From: Bacteroidaceae bacterium
GTDB taxonomy: Bacteria > Bacteroidota > Bacteroidia > Bacteroidales > Bacteroidaceae
Direction: 5' to 3'
Assembly: GCA_017467385.1 (NCBI GenBank)
Contig: JAFTSK010000185.1
Span: 1 to 43,698, forward strand
Length of the DNA stretch: 43,698 nucleotides
Made by a program: the position numbers and the translations under genes. This document shows, one piece after another, positions 8,212 through 16,257 of the stretch. Position 1 is the stretch's first letter. The number at the start of each line of letters is the position of its first letter. The notes under the pieces are model-generated. The model saw only the letters and a list, made by a program, of their open reading frames with translations. It made no database searches and was not told the DNA's origin.

Positions 8212-10083
8212 TTATCTTCCCAACAGAACAAGCAATACGTTGATGTCGCTTGGCGAAATACCGGGGATACGGCTGGCTTGTGCCAATGTCTCCGGATCAA
8301 TCTTGATGAGCTTCTGACGGGCTTCCGTTGAAAGAGAGTTCAGCGAGTTGTAGTCGAACTTACCTTTGATTCGGATGGACTCTAATCGGTGTATCTTGTC
8401 GGCAATCATCCGTTCGCGGTCGATGTATCCTTGATACTTGATAAGCACTTCGGCAGCTTCGATGATTTCTTCCTTGCGGTCGGTCAGATTGTCGAGAATC
8501 GCTTTGAATGACGGAATGTATTCGGCAATTCCTTCGATGGTAATCTGCGGACGGATAATCAGGTCGATGAGTTTGCAACCATGCGATAGGGGAGCCGTTC
8601 CCCGTTTCTCCAACGCATCGTTGATCAAGGCCGCTTTGATTGAGAACTTCTTCGCAAATTCGATGATGCCTTGTACGGCTTCCCGTTTGCTGCAAAGCAA
8701 ATCGTATCGGTCTTGCTTGACCAAACCGAGTTTGTAGGCACGTTCTGTCAGACGCATATCGGCATCGTCTTGTCTCAACAAAATACGATATTCGGCACGA
8801 GAGGTGAACATACGATAAGGTTCGTCTACGCCTTTCGTCACCAAATCATCAATCAAAACGCCGATATAAGCTTCATCGCGTCCAAGCACGAAAGGTTCGC
8901 CACCATGACAGTTGATGTGTGCATTGATACCGGCAATGATACCTTGTCCGCCTGCTTCTTCGTAGCCGGTCGTACCGTTAACTTGGCCTGCCATAAAGAG
9001 GTTCTTGATGGCTTTGGTTTCCAACGTATGCTTCAGTTGGGTAGGATCGAAATAATCGTATTCGATGGCATAACCGGGGCGATAGATAACCAAATCCTTG
9101 AACGCCGGAATCTGCTTCAAGGCGGCAATCTGAATCTCCATCGGAAGCGAAGAAGAGAAACCATTCAAGTAAAGCTCGTTGGTACTTTCGCCTTCGGGTT
9201 CCAAGAATAACTGATGTTGTGGCTTGTCCGGGAACGTAACAATCTTCGTTTCGATGCTCGGGCAATAACGGGGACCGATACTCTGGATTTGTCCGTTGTA
9301 TAGGGGAGAATCCGATAGTCCGTTGCGAAGAATTTCGTGCGAAGCCTCGTTGGTGTAACAAGTCCAGCACTGGAGCTGCTTGAGCTTGCGTGGCTCACTG
9401 ATGAACGAGAACCGATGGAAATCATTCTCTCCGTCTTGAGTCTCCATCTGGTCGAAATGCACGCTTCTGGCATCAATACGTACCGGAGTACCTGTCTTCA
9501 TTCGGCCGGCAACAATGCCATGACGAGTGATGGATTCGGTCAAATGGTAGGAAGCAGGTTCGGCACATCGTCCTCCTGCCAACATCTTCCGACCGATGTG
9601 CATGAGTCCGTTGAGGAAAGTTCCTGCCGTCAGCACTACACATTTCGCATGAAAAGTAACGCCCCAGCAAGTCGAAACCCCGATGACTTCGCCGTTCTCT
9701 ACCAACAGCTCTTCTACGGTGTCCTGCCAGATATGTAGGTTGGGAATGTTTTCTAAAATCTCTCTCCAGGCCCAGATAAACTTGCCTCGGTCGCACTGGG
9801 CGCGAGGACTCCACATGGCCGGTCCTTTGGAACGGTTGAGCATACGGAACTGGATAGCGGTACGGTCGGTTACCAACCCCATGTATCCGCCCAATGCATC
9901 AATCTCTCTAACGATTTGTCCTTTGGCAATGCCTCCTACGGCTGGGTTACAGCTCATTTGCCCAATCTTGTTCATGTCCATTGTGATGAGACAAGTTTTC
10001 GAGCCGAGGTTGGCGGCAGCGGCGGCCGCTTCACAACCGGCGTGTCCGGCACCTATTACAATTACGTCGTACTTAAAATCCAT
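8212..10083 (-). CDS. mnmG: tRNA uridine-5-carboxymethylaminomethyl modification enzyme
   Basis: MnmG (GidA), with MnmE, installs cmnm5 or related groups at the wobble uridine of several tRNAs, using FAD and a folate donor. The 623-residue protein starts with the FAD-binding Rossmann motif GAGHAG at 11-16, followed by CNPAVGGIAKG, the GPAMWSPRAQ segment, the CYTN motif containing a catalytic cysteine, and the YEEAGGQG segment. Length is close to E. coli (629). The start at 10083 (MDFKYDVIVIG) is preferred over an upstream in-frame start that would add 19 non-conserved residues and run through the promoter. mnmE is not in the window. It heads the minus-strand run that continues into apt. Confidence 0.96.
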   Translation of the reverse strand: MDFKYDVIVIGAGHAGCEAAAAAANLGSKTCLITMDMNKIGQMSCNPAVGGIAKGQIVREIDALGGYMGLVTDRTAIQFRMLNRSKGPAMWSPRAQCDRGKFIWAWREILENIPNLHIWQDTVEELLVENGEVIGVSTCWGVTFHAKCVVLTAGTFLNGLMHIGRKMLAGGRCAEPASYHLTESITRHGIVAGRMKTGTPVRIDARSVHFDQMETQDGENDFHRFSFISEPRKLKQLQCWTCYTNEASHEILRNGLSDSPLYNGQIQSIGPRYCPSIETKIVTFPDKPQHQLFLEPEGESTNELYLNGFSSSLPMEIQIAALKQIPAFKDLVIYRPGYAIEYDYFDPTQLKHTLETKAIKNLFMAGQVNGTTGYEEAGGQGIIAGINAHINCHGGEPFVLGRDEAYIGVLIDDLVTKGVDEPYRMFTSRAEYRILLRQDDADMRLTERAYKLGLVKQDRYDLLCSKREAVQGIIEFAKKFSIKAALINDALEKRGTAPLSHGCKLIDLIIRPQITIEGIAEYIPSFKAILDNLTDRKEEIIEAAEVLIKYQGYIDRERMIADKIHRLESIRIKGKFDYNSLNSLSTEARQKLIKIDPETLAQASRIPGISPSDINVLLVLLGR

Positions 10084-10107
10084 TGATTCAATTCTTTTTA
10101 CTGGGTG

Positions 10108-10115
10108 CAAAAATA
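10108..10115 (-). promoter_or_regulatory. Candidate mnmG -7 element
   Basis: Minus strand TATTTTTG, a full match to TAnnTTTG, 24 nt before the mnmG ATG. A TTTGAC lies 22 nt further upstream, slightly beyond the normal spacing. The element touches the arm of the inverted repeat at 10111-10184. Confidence 0.5.
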
Positions 10116-10184
10116 CGAAAAGATAAGCACTTTCTGTCAAAGAGTGTGTTCTTTTTGAATGAAGGTACTTATCTTTTCGTATTT
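10111..10184. repeat. 17-bp perfect inverted repeat over the mnmG promoter
   Basis: Positions 10111-10127 and 10168-10184 are perfect reverse complements (17 bp) separated by 40 nt. The left arm overlaps the mnmG -7 region. It could be a duplicated promoter in opposite orientation, a regulator site or a hairpin. The rest of the 245-bp gap between mnmG and ybeY holds a second small stem around 10187-10216 and the ybeY terminator; no gene is seen. Confidence 0.7.
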
Positions 10185-10253
10185 CTTGGAGTTCTATGGA
10201 CTGTCCAAAGAACTCCCTTTGAAAGAGGTGTCAAAAGGTGTTATAAATTAGGG

Positions 10254-10319
10254 AAAAAACTCTTTGACGGACGACTTTGTCCTCCAAAGAACTTTAAGTC
10301 GTTCTCCAAAGAGTTTTTT
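10254..10319. terminator. Terminator downstream of ybeY
   Basis: A 13-bp stem (10254-10266 with 10307-10319) is flanked by A-runs and T-runs on either side, so it can act in both directions. It directly follows ybeY. The sequence carries the CTTTGACGGA and TCCTCCAAAG motifs also found in the hairpins at 21396 and 36241. Confidence 0.6.
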
Positions 10320-10328
10320 TTCGTTTGT

Positions 10329-10745
10329 TTAAAGCGCTATCAATGCCAATGCTTTATTCTCGGCTTCTTCCATCATTTCCCGTTCGCCCGGGCCTTTGTC
10401 GTTGATGCCGCAAAGGTGCAGGATACCATGAATAATTACCCGATGCAACTCCCGTTCGTAAGGCTGGCTGAACTGTTCGGCATTGGTGCGAACGGTGTCG
10501 AGGCTGATAAACAAGTCGCCGCTGATGCGGTTTCCTTCGGTATAGTCGAACGTGATGATGTCGGTGTAATAGTCATGTTCCAGGTACTGACGGTTCACTT
10601 CCAGAATCTTCTCGTCAGAACAGAAGATGTAAGCTATTTCGCCCACTTCCTTGCCGTAGGTAGCGGCTACCTGCTTCACCCACTCGGTGGTTTCGCGTTT
10701 CTTGATTTGAGGCATGGCGATGTCCTCGGTCTGGTAGGTTATCAT
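10329..10745 (-). CDS. ybeY: Endoribonuclease YbeY (rRNA maturation factor)
   Basis: YbeY is a single-strand endoribonuclease involved in 16S rRNA 3' end maturation and ribosome quality control. The 138-residue protein contains the UPF0054 signature HGILHLCG near residues 103-110, giving two of the three zinc-ligand histidines. The third position, usually GYDH, reads GINDKG here, so the last histidine is absent. My recollection is that many Bacteroidetes homologues have DK at this point, so this may be a lineage trait. The start at 10745 (MITYQTEDI) is chosen because the longer reading frame overlaps the upstream araC gene. It begins 32 nt after that gene and may be cotranscribed with it. Confidence 0.9.
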   Translation of the reverse strand: MITYQTEDIAMPQIKKRETTEWVKQVAATYGKEVGEIAYIFCSDEKILEVNRQYLEHDYYTDIITFDYTEGNRISGDLFISLDTVRTNAEQFSQPYERELHRVIIHGILHLCGINDKGPGEREMMEEAENKALALIAL

Positions 10746-10777
10746 AATCGTTTCTTGTTTGGATATTGGTTTCGTAT

Positions 10778-11635
10778 TCACAAAGGTAGTGCTTTTTTCC
10801 GATAAGCCAAAGGAGACATTCCCATAATCTGCTTGAATATCCGGTTGAAATAACAAATAGTGTTGAACCCCGTCTGATAGGCAATCTCGGAGATGTTGGC
10901 ATCAGCCTTTTCTCTCAGAAAGCGACAAGCAACATGGATGCGATATTCGTTCAAGTGAACGGTAAAGGTTTTCCCCGTTGCATGCTTGAGAAACGTACAG
11001 AAAGCCGAAGGATGCATCCCTAAATGCTCGGCTGCATCATGCAAGGAAATGTTTCGGAAATAATTACAGTTGATAAAGATTTGCAACCGGCATATTCGGT
11101 CCTGAATCCGGTTTGTCGGGCGATACTCCTCGGCAATTCCTTTTCCTTTCCCTTGAACAATCAATGTAAAGATTCGTAAAAGTGAAACGGTGCGTGAAAG
11201 GTCGTCTTCGGTGGTCATTTGCCAGAGAAGGGAAGAGAGGGGAGCCTGTAAACTCTCGTCCATCAGAATCGCTTGACGGTGGTTCAATATGTCTTCGATT
11301 CCTTGCTTCAGCTCCGGAAAGGTGTCGGCACATCGGCGGAGTATATCATCGGTAAACACCAAAGCGATGTCTTCGATGTTCCCGTTGACGTCGGTGTCTT
11401 TGGTATCGAATGACCATCCATGCGGCATTTGTGGCGGAATCAGGATGATTTCACTTTTATGGAAAGGTTCGGTGCTGTTGCCTATTGTCCGCACACCGGA
11501 ACCGGTAATGATGTAAACCAGTTCCCACGTGTCTTGAGTGTGTAGGTCTATCAGCTCTTCGGGAGACAGATACACATGGTCAATCCCGCACGAATAGGTA
11601 TTCGGATTGATACTATATTCCAATACATTCGGCAT
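10778..11635 (-). CDS. AraC family transcriptional regulator
   Basis: A 285-residue one-component regulator. The N-terminal half (about 20-150) is a cupin-like sensor domain. Residues about 185-280 form the double helix-turn-helix of the AraC family, with the typical ISLHDAAEHLGMHPSAF first helix region and the ISEIAYQTGFNTICYFNRIFKQIMGMSP signature of the second. Residues 259-272 are the strongest part. The gene is divergent from the acyltransferase gene, with two promoters back to back in the 115-bp gap, so it may regulate that gene as well as itself. The effector cannot be told. Confidence 0.9.
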   Translation of the reverse strand: MPNVLEYSINPNTYSCGIDHVYLSPEELIDLHTQDTWELVYIITGSGVRTIGNSTEPFHKSEIILIPPQMPHGWSFDTKDTDVNGNIEDIALVFTDDILRRCADTFPELKQGIEDILNHRQAILMDESLQAPLSSLLWQMTTEDDLSRTVSLLRIFTLIVQGKGKGIAEEYRPTNRIQDRICRLQIFINCNYFRNISLHDAAEHLGMHPSAFCTFLKHATGKTFTVHLNEYRIHVACRFLREKADANISEIAYQTGFNTICYFNRIFKQIMGMSPLAYRKKALPL

Positions 11636-11661
11636 ATTTAAGTCGTTTTGAATGAGTTTTG

Positions 11662-11669
11662 CAAATATA
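11662..11669 (-). promoter_or_regulatory. Candidate -7 element of the araC-type gene
   Basis: Minus strand TATATTTG, a full match to TAnnTTTG, 26 nt before the ATG at 11635. Confidence 0.45.
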
Positions 11670-11717
11670 GTACAATCTTTGGCAAAGGAAGTATAAATGA
11701 GTTCAAAATCCTCTTTT

Positions 11718-11725
11718 TATCTTTG
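11718..11725 (+). promoter_or_regulatory. Candidate -7 element of the acyltransferase gene
   Basis: TATCTTTG matches TAnnTTTG and lies 24 nt before the ATG at 11750. This supports that start over the upstream in-frame ATG at 11648, which would precede the promoter. Confidence 0.5.
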
Positions 11726-11749
11726 CAACCGGAATTAAAGATTGTTTAT

Positions 11750-12904
11750 ATGAGTTATTTGGCTTCAAAGCCACGCTATGAAATATTGGATGGGTTGCGT
11801 GGTGTCGCTGCAATGATTGTGGTGGCTTTTCATCTGTTCGAGACTTATTCGGCGGGTATTCCTTATCAGATTCTGAATCATGGATACTTGGCAGTAGATT
11901 TCTTCTTCGTGCTTTCGGGCTTCGTCATCGGCTATGCTTACGATGACCGTTGGAACAAGATGACGTTGGGCGATTTCTTCAAGCGTCGTCTCATTCGTCT
12001 GCACCCGATGCTCATCATGGGTACGTTGGTAGGTTTGATGTTCTTCCTTTTGGGTGGCGGACATCCCGACTTTGCCGCTGTCAATACCACTCTCTGGTGG
12101 ATGATTCTGTTGGTTTGCGTGTGGGGCTTTACGCTGATTCCGCTTCCGGCTTCTATGGATATCCGAGGCTGGGGAGAATTCAATCCGCTGAACGGTGCCA
12201 CCTGGTCGCTTTTGTGGGAATACTTGGCCAACATTCTATATGCCCTTTTCATCCGTCATTTCTCCAAGCTTGTCCTTGCGATATTCGTTGGACTTTCGGC
12301 CGTTCTGACCGTTATCCTGTGCATGGATATAGATGTATTCGGTGTGCTTGAAGCTCGTTCGTATGCTGCCTATACGGTGGTAGGGGGCTGGAGCCTTACG
12401 CCCGACCAGTTGCAAGTTGGCCTTACTCGTTTGCTCTATCCTTTCTTTGCCGGTCTGTTGCTTTCTCGCATGGGGAAGGTGATCCGTTTGAAGAATGGTT
12501 TCTGGTGGTGTTCATTGTTGGTTACTTTGTTGCTCGTGGTGCCTCGTATCGGTGGCGACAATCCGGCCAACTTCTGGATGAACGGTTTGTACGAAGCCGT
12601 ATGTATCTTGATTGCCTTTCCGCTTATCGTGGCGATGGGAGCAGGAAGCAGTATCAAGGGTAAACGTTCGACAGCTGTGTGTAAGTTCTTGGGCGAAATC
12701 TCCTATCCGTTGTATGTAACCCATTATCCGTTGATTTATATGCAGATGTCATGGGCGGCCACTCACAAAGACCTACCGACCAGTACACACATTCTTTTCG
12801 CTTGTTGCGTATTTGTGCTGGCTATCTTCATTGCCTATGCTTCTTTGAAGGTGTACGATGAACCGGTAAGAGAATGGTTGAAGAAGAAATGGTTTAAGAA
12901 GTGA
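11750..12904 (+). CDS. Membrane acyltransferase, acyltransferase-3 family
   Basis: An integral membrane O-acyltransferase of the type that transfers acetyl or other acyl groups to surface sugars. The 384-residue protein opens with the family signature EILDGLRGVAAMIVVAFHLFE, carrying the conserved histidine in the first membrane segment, then YLAVDFFFVLSGFVIG and the basic loop FFKRRLIRLHP. About ten hydrophobic segments follow. A late segment SYPLYVTHYPLIY is also family typical. The start at 11750 (MSYLASKPRYE) fits the promoter and family N-terminus. The stop is 2 nt from that of the convergent thioredoxin-like gene, leaving no room for a terminator. The substrate is unknown; no glycan cluster is adjacent. 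Confidence 0.9.
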   Translation: MSYLASKPRYEILDGLRGVAAMIVVAFHLFETYSAGIPYQILNHGYLAVDFFFVLSGFVIGYAYDDRWNKMTLGDFFKRRLIRLHPMLIMGTLVGLMFFLLGGGHPDFAAVNTTLWWMILLVCVWGFTLIPLPASMDIRGWGEFNPLNGATWSLLWEYLANILYALFIRHFSKLVLAIFVGLSAVLTVILCMDIDVFGVLEARSYAAYTVVGGWSLTPDQLQVGLTRLLYPFFAGLLLSRMGKVIRLKNGFWWCSLLVTLLLVVPRIGGDNPANFWMNGLYEAVCILIAFPLIVAMGAGSSIKGKRSTAVCKFLGEISYPLYVTHYPLIYMQMSWAATHKDLPTSTHILFACCVFVLAIFIAYASLKVYDEPVREWLKKKWFKK

Positions 12905-12906
12905 TA

Positions 12907-14829
12907 TTACAACTCCAACGCTTTCAAGAGTTCTTTTTTCATTTCGACTGTACCGGGGAATCCGGCTTCGCGATACACGATGTTTCCTTTCCTGTCAAGG
13001 ATAAAATAGGTGGGAATACCCTCAATGTGGAAGAGTTTGTTCAGATACGTCCATTGATCATCGGTCAAACGATAATGTTCCCCTTGAATGGTCGGGATCA
13101 TCTTGTCCCAATGTTCTTTGGGGGATGTCTCTCCCGTAATATAGACGTAAACAATCTCTTTGTCTTTCAATTCCGCTTTCAGGGGATGCATGGCTTTGTG
13201 TCCGGCCACGCAAGGACCGCACCAAGTAGCCCAGAAGTCTACCAAAACCACTTTACCCCGGAACTTGCTGACAATGGAAGCAAATAGGTCTTCGTTGCTT
13301 ATTTCTCCAGCTTCATTGATTCGGAATCCATGTTCTTTCTTATTGGTCTCTATGATTTTCCGGACGGAATCATTGGCTGCCTCCAAGAATTGTTGACAAG
13401 GCTCGGATAAAGTCTGGAGGGTTGCGGTCTGTTCTTCGTTCAGAGGCACGAAATCCCTTATGGTCCGATAGCATTGGTTAGCCTTTATCAATTCGGCAAA
13501 AAGGCCGTCTGCTTCGATGTTTTTCATGTTGGCAGTATTGTTGACTAAGGAGCCATAGCCGGACGTAAACAACGCCGAGGGTTTGTTTAATGCTTGCAAT
13601 ACATCTTCCGGAATATATCCTTTCGGATAGGCTTTCTTGAATCTGTCATACATCGCCCAACGTTTGTCTGCATCGTAGGTCTCTGTATCCGAGACGTATC
13701 TTTGTGTCAAGGTAGCGGGAGCATATTGAAGCTGGATAGCCAAAGCCACAGTCAAACTTGTTTCCATGTATTCTTTGGTCGATGGGCTAAATGAGGAGTT
13801 CTTGAGACTGTCCAAACGTTGCTGGGTATAGGTCAGTTGGTCTTGTTTGTATTCTTCCAACAAGGCTTCCGGAGTCTTCTTGAAATCATAAAACTTATAC
13901 TCTTCTTGAAACAATTCTCTGGCTTCCGGCCATTCCTCTACCACAACGGGGAGAGGACCTTTGTAGTAAAGCTCCTTTCCGTAGGAAGTGTCGGCATGTA
14001 GCTTGGATTGCTTTCGAGAGATTTCCCGAAGGTTGAAATAGATTTCGCTTGTCTGATTGGGAGCAACGAAAACTTCTGCGGTTGTTGCTACTTCTGCATA
14101 ATACACCCAAACGATGGAGGTTCCCAATACGTTGAATGAATGGCTGAAGCTTCCGTCCGGAGCCAATGTGAGAACTAAATAATCGCCATTCTTTACCAAT
14201 GGATTATGAGAGGCAATCCTTACGTTGTCGGACATCCCCGGTCGATAGTCTAAGATTTTTCCTTTGATGGTAGCCTTTCCGAACAAAAGAGGTTGGTCGG
14301 ATAGGGGAACATTCTTGTCTGTCTGTTGTTCAAGAATCTCTTGGGGTAACTGGGCTTCTGGTAATGGAATATCTTTCAGTTGGATACCCAAAATGACAAA
14401 TCCGTTTTTTACCTCATCTCCTTCCGTAAAGTCAATGTATTTGGCTTTCCCATCCAATGATGGAAAAACTAATTGGAAGTTGGCTTTTCCCGATTCGGGG
14501 TACACCAATTCCTTGTCCGGTTCTATCCCGATTCCGGATAACAGCGGATAAACCTTTCCTTTGTCATCAATTAGTTTGCTTGTGCTGGCTATCCGAATTG
14601 AAGTGTGTGGTATTCCGTTTGCCAGAATATCAAGTACGGTGGTTGTATCTGTCAAGACAACTTTGTTTACCTCGATGGCTTGTGTATTCTTGGTAATGAA
14701 TACCGGCTTTTCAATGATATTGTTCTTTGGACTACATCCCACAAGAAATAACAGAACGATAAGGGGAAGGCTTTCGATCAGAAAGTGATATAAGCCAATG
14801 TTTACATGGTGATTACATTCTTTTCTCAT
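12907..14829 (-). CDS. TlpA-like thioredoxin-fold lipoprotein
   Basis: A 640-residue envelope protein. The N-terminus is a signal sequence with a lipobox (LFLVGC, acceptor cysteine 32), so it should be a lipoprotein. Residues about 35-510 form a large family-specific region that includes an adhesin-like beta segment and a helical middle. Residues about 517-640 are a TlpA/ResA thioredoxin domain with FWATWCGPC (active-site cysteines 537 and 540), the conserved GIPTYFILD cis-proline segment and a C-terminal helix. It likely reduces or exchanges disulfides in the periplasm. It is transcribed alone and converges on the acyltransferase gene. The substrate is not known. This arrangement, a long N-terminal part plus a TlpA domain, is common in Bacteroides. 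Confidence 0.88.
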   Translation of the reverse strand: MRKECNHHVNIGLYHFLIESLPLIVLLFLVGCSPKNNIIEKPVFITKNTQAIEVNKVVLTDTTTVLDILANGIPHTSIRIASTSKLIDDKGKVYPLLSGIGIEPDKELVYPESGKANFQLVFPSLDGKAKYIDFTEGDEVKNGFVILGIQLKDIPLPEAQLPQEILEQQTDKNVPLSDQPLLFGKATIKGKILDYRPGMSDNVRIASHNPLVKNGDYLVLTLAPDGSFSHSFNVLGTSIVWVYYAEVATTAEVFVAPNQTSEIYFNLREISRKQSKLHADTSYGKELYYKGPLPVVVEEWPEARELFQEEYKFYDFKKTPEALLEEYKQDQLTYTQQRLDSLKNSSFSPSTKEYMETSLTVALAIQLQYAPATLTQRYVSDTETYDADKRWAMYDRFKKAYPKGYIPEDVLQALNKPSALFTSGYGSLVNNTANMKNIEADGLFAELIKANQCYRTIRDFVPLNEEQTATLQTLSEPCQQFLEAANDSVRKIIETNKKEHGFRINEAGEISNEDLFASIVSKFRGKVVLVDFWATWCGPCVAGHKAMHPLKAELKDKEIVYVYITGETSPKEHWDKMIPTIQGEHYRLTDDQWTYLNKLFHIEGIPTYFILDRKGNIVYREAGFPGTVEMKKELLKALEL

Positions 14830-14938
14830 AGTGTTTTGCTGATAGAATTTTCACAAAGTAAAGAGAATAAAAGAATATATGCAAGAGGAACAAATAAAAG
14901 TTTTTTAATGTAATGAAGAATGATAGTGATGCGACTTC

Positions 14939-15004
14939 AAACCGCCAAATTTAGTATAAAATTGGTGGTTGCAACCGCTAAATTTATACTAAATTTGGCG
15001 GTTT
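14939..15004. repeat. Perfect 22-bp inverted repeat, operator-like
   Basis: Positions 14939-14960 and 14983-15004 are perfect reverse complements, separated by 22 nt that contain a small GGTTGCAACC palindrome and a third degenerate copy of the ACCGC-AAATTTA core. The right arm contains the -33 TTTG of the DUF4143 ATPase promoter, which is the position expected of a repressor operator. The remainder of 14830-15042 is AT-rich with no gene. Confidence 0.85.
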
Positions 15005-15025
15005 GGATGGAAAAACATATATTTG
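14994..15025 (+). promoter_or_regulatory. Promoter of the DUF4143 ATPase gene
   Basis: TTTG (14994-14997), 20 nt, then TATATTTG (15018-15025): a full match to the Bacteroides consensus with normal spacing. It ends 17 nt before the ATG at 15043 and overlaps the inverted repeat. Confidence 0.75.
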
Positions 15026-15042
15026 TGGAAAAATGAGAGGCT

Positions 15043-16164
15043 ATGATAAAAAGGAATATAGAATCTTCGATTTTGGCAGATTTTCATCGGAAGAAAGTGA
15101 TTGTGTTACTGGGAGCCAGACAGGTAGGGAAGACTACCTTGCTTGAAACGTTACGTAAACAAGAGAAAAAGGTTCTTTCGCTTAATTGCGATGACTTGGA
15201 CGATGTTCTTTTAATAGAAGAGAAAACTTCTACGGAACTTCGGGCTTTGTTTGCTTCTTATGATATGGTTTTCATAGACGAAGCACAACGGGTTAAGAAT
15301 ATAGGACTGATTCTAAAGAAAATTGGAGATTTAAAACTTGATACGGATGTCATTGTTACGGGTTCTTCCTCGTTGGATTTGGCTGGAGAAATTAACGAAC
15401 CGGCTACCGGTCGCTTGATAGAATATCGCTTGTTCCCGTTTTCTTTATCGGAATTGTCGGCTGAGACATCGGAGAGGGAAGAACAGCGTATGTTGGAACA
15501 ACGTCTCATTTATGGGATGTATCCGGAAGTTGTAACATTCCCGGGTGATGCCAAACGTACATTGATGACTTTGACGAATAATTATCTTTATAAGGATTTA
15601 TTTTCGTATAAAGGTTTGAAAAAGCCCGATATTCTTCAAAAATTAGTTCGGGCTTTGGCACTCCAATTAGGGAATGAGGTCTCGTATAACGAGTTGAGTA
15701 ATCTATTGGGGGTAGACAAGGAAACCGTCGAAAATTACATTAACCTATTGGAGAAATGTTTTGTCGTTTTTCGTTTGGATTCATTCAGCCGTAATTTACG
15801 CAATGAGATAAAGAAAGGAAAGAAAGTCTATTTTTACGACAATGGAATCCGTAATGCGGTGCTTTCCAACTTTGCACCGGTAGCTTTGCGGAACGACATG
15901 GGGGCTTTGTGGGAAAACATGATGGTAAGTGAACGAGTAAAGCGTAATGCTTACATGGGTAGTTATGCTCAACTGTATTTTTGGCGGACTCATGACCAGA
16001 AGGAAATAGATTTGATAGAAGAAGAGGACGGCTTACTCCGTACATACGAGTTTAAATGGAGTGGAAAAGTTAAGGCTAAGCAACCGACTTTGTTTGCTTC
16101 CGCTTATCCGGACTCGTCGTTTAAGGTGATTTCACCGGATAATTATTGGGAGTTTGTAAGGTAA
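15043..16164 (+). CDS. AAA ATPase with DUF4143 domain
   Basis: A 373-residue protein of the AAA_14/DUF4143 family, abundant in Bacteroidales and of largely unknown role. Walker A is GARQVGKTT (24-32) and Walker B is DMVFIDEAQ with D79/E80, followed by VIVTGSSSLDL as a sensor-like strand. From about residue 200 the sequence matches the DUF4143 pattern: a winged-helix-like segment (SYNELSNLLGVDKETVENYINLLE) and then a segment ending in FWRTHDQKEIDLIEE, which resembles a PD-(D/E)XK nuclease core (D, then E in YEFKW). I infer an ATPase with a degenerate nuclease-like end. It is a single gene with its own promoter and palindrome. Function in defence, chromosome maintenance or mobile element control is open. 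Confidence 0.9.
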   Translation: MIKRNIESSILADFHRKKVIVLLGARQVGKTTLLETLRKQEKKVLSLNCDDLDDVLLIEEKTSTELRALFASYDMVFIDEAQRVKNIGLILKKIGDLKLDTDVIVTGSSSLDLAGEINEPATGRLIEYRLFPFSLSELSAETSEREEQRMLEQRLIYGMYPEVVTFPGDAKRTLMTLTNNYLYKDLFSYKGLKKPDILQKLVRALALQLGNEVSYNELSNLLGVDKETVENYINLLEKCFVVFRLDSFSRNLRNEIKKGKKVYFYDNGIRNAVLSNFAPVALRNDMGALWENMMVSERVKRNAYMGSYAQLYFWRTHDQKEIDLIEEEDGLLRTYEFKWSGKVKAKQPTLFASAYPDSSFKVISPDNYWEFVR

Positions 16165-16186
16165 TCTTTTGTTGATTAATATTTTA

Positions 16187-16249
16187 GGGGATGTATCGAA
16201 ATAAAATACGTTATGATATTTCTAATTCGATACATCCCCCCTTTTTTAA
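16187..16249. terminator. Bidirectional terminator between DUF4143 and M56 genes
   Basis: A perfect 14-bp stem (16187-16200 with 16236-16249) with a 35-nt loop that contains a smaller AAATA/TATTT stem. A T-run follows on the plus side and A/T-rich sequence on the other. It lies between the convergent DUF4143 and M56 genes. Confidence 0.7.
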
Positions 16250-16257
16250 TGAATCAA

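Noticed and set aside
8189..10083. Replication origin within the window
   Set aside because: Despite the parS-like site, I found no cluster of TTATCCACA-type DnaA boxes and no dnaA gene.
11648..11749. Upstream ATG at 11648 as the start of the acyltransferase gene
   Set aside because: It precedes the -7 element, and the extra 34 residues lack a family match.
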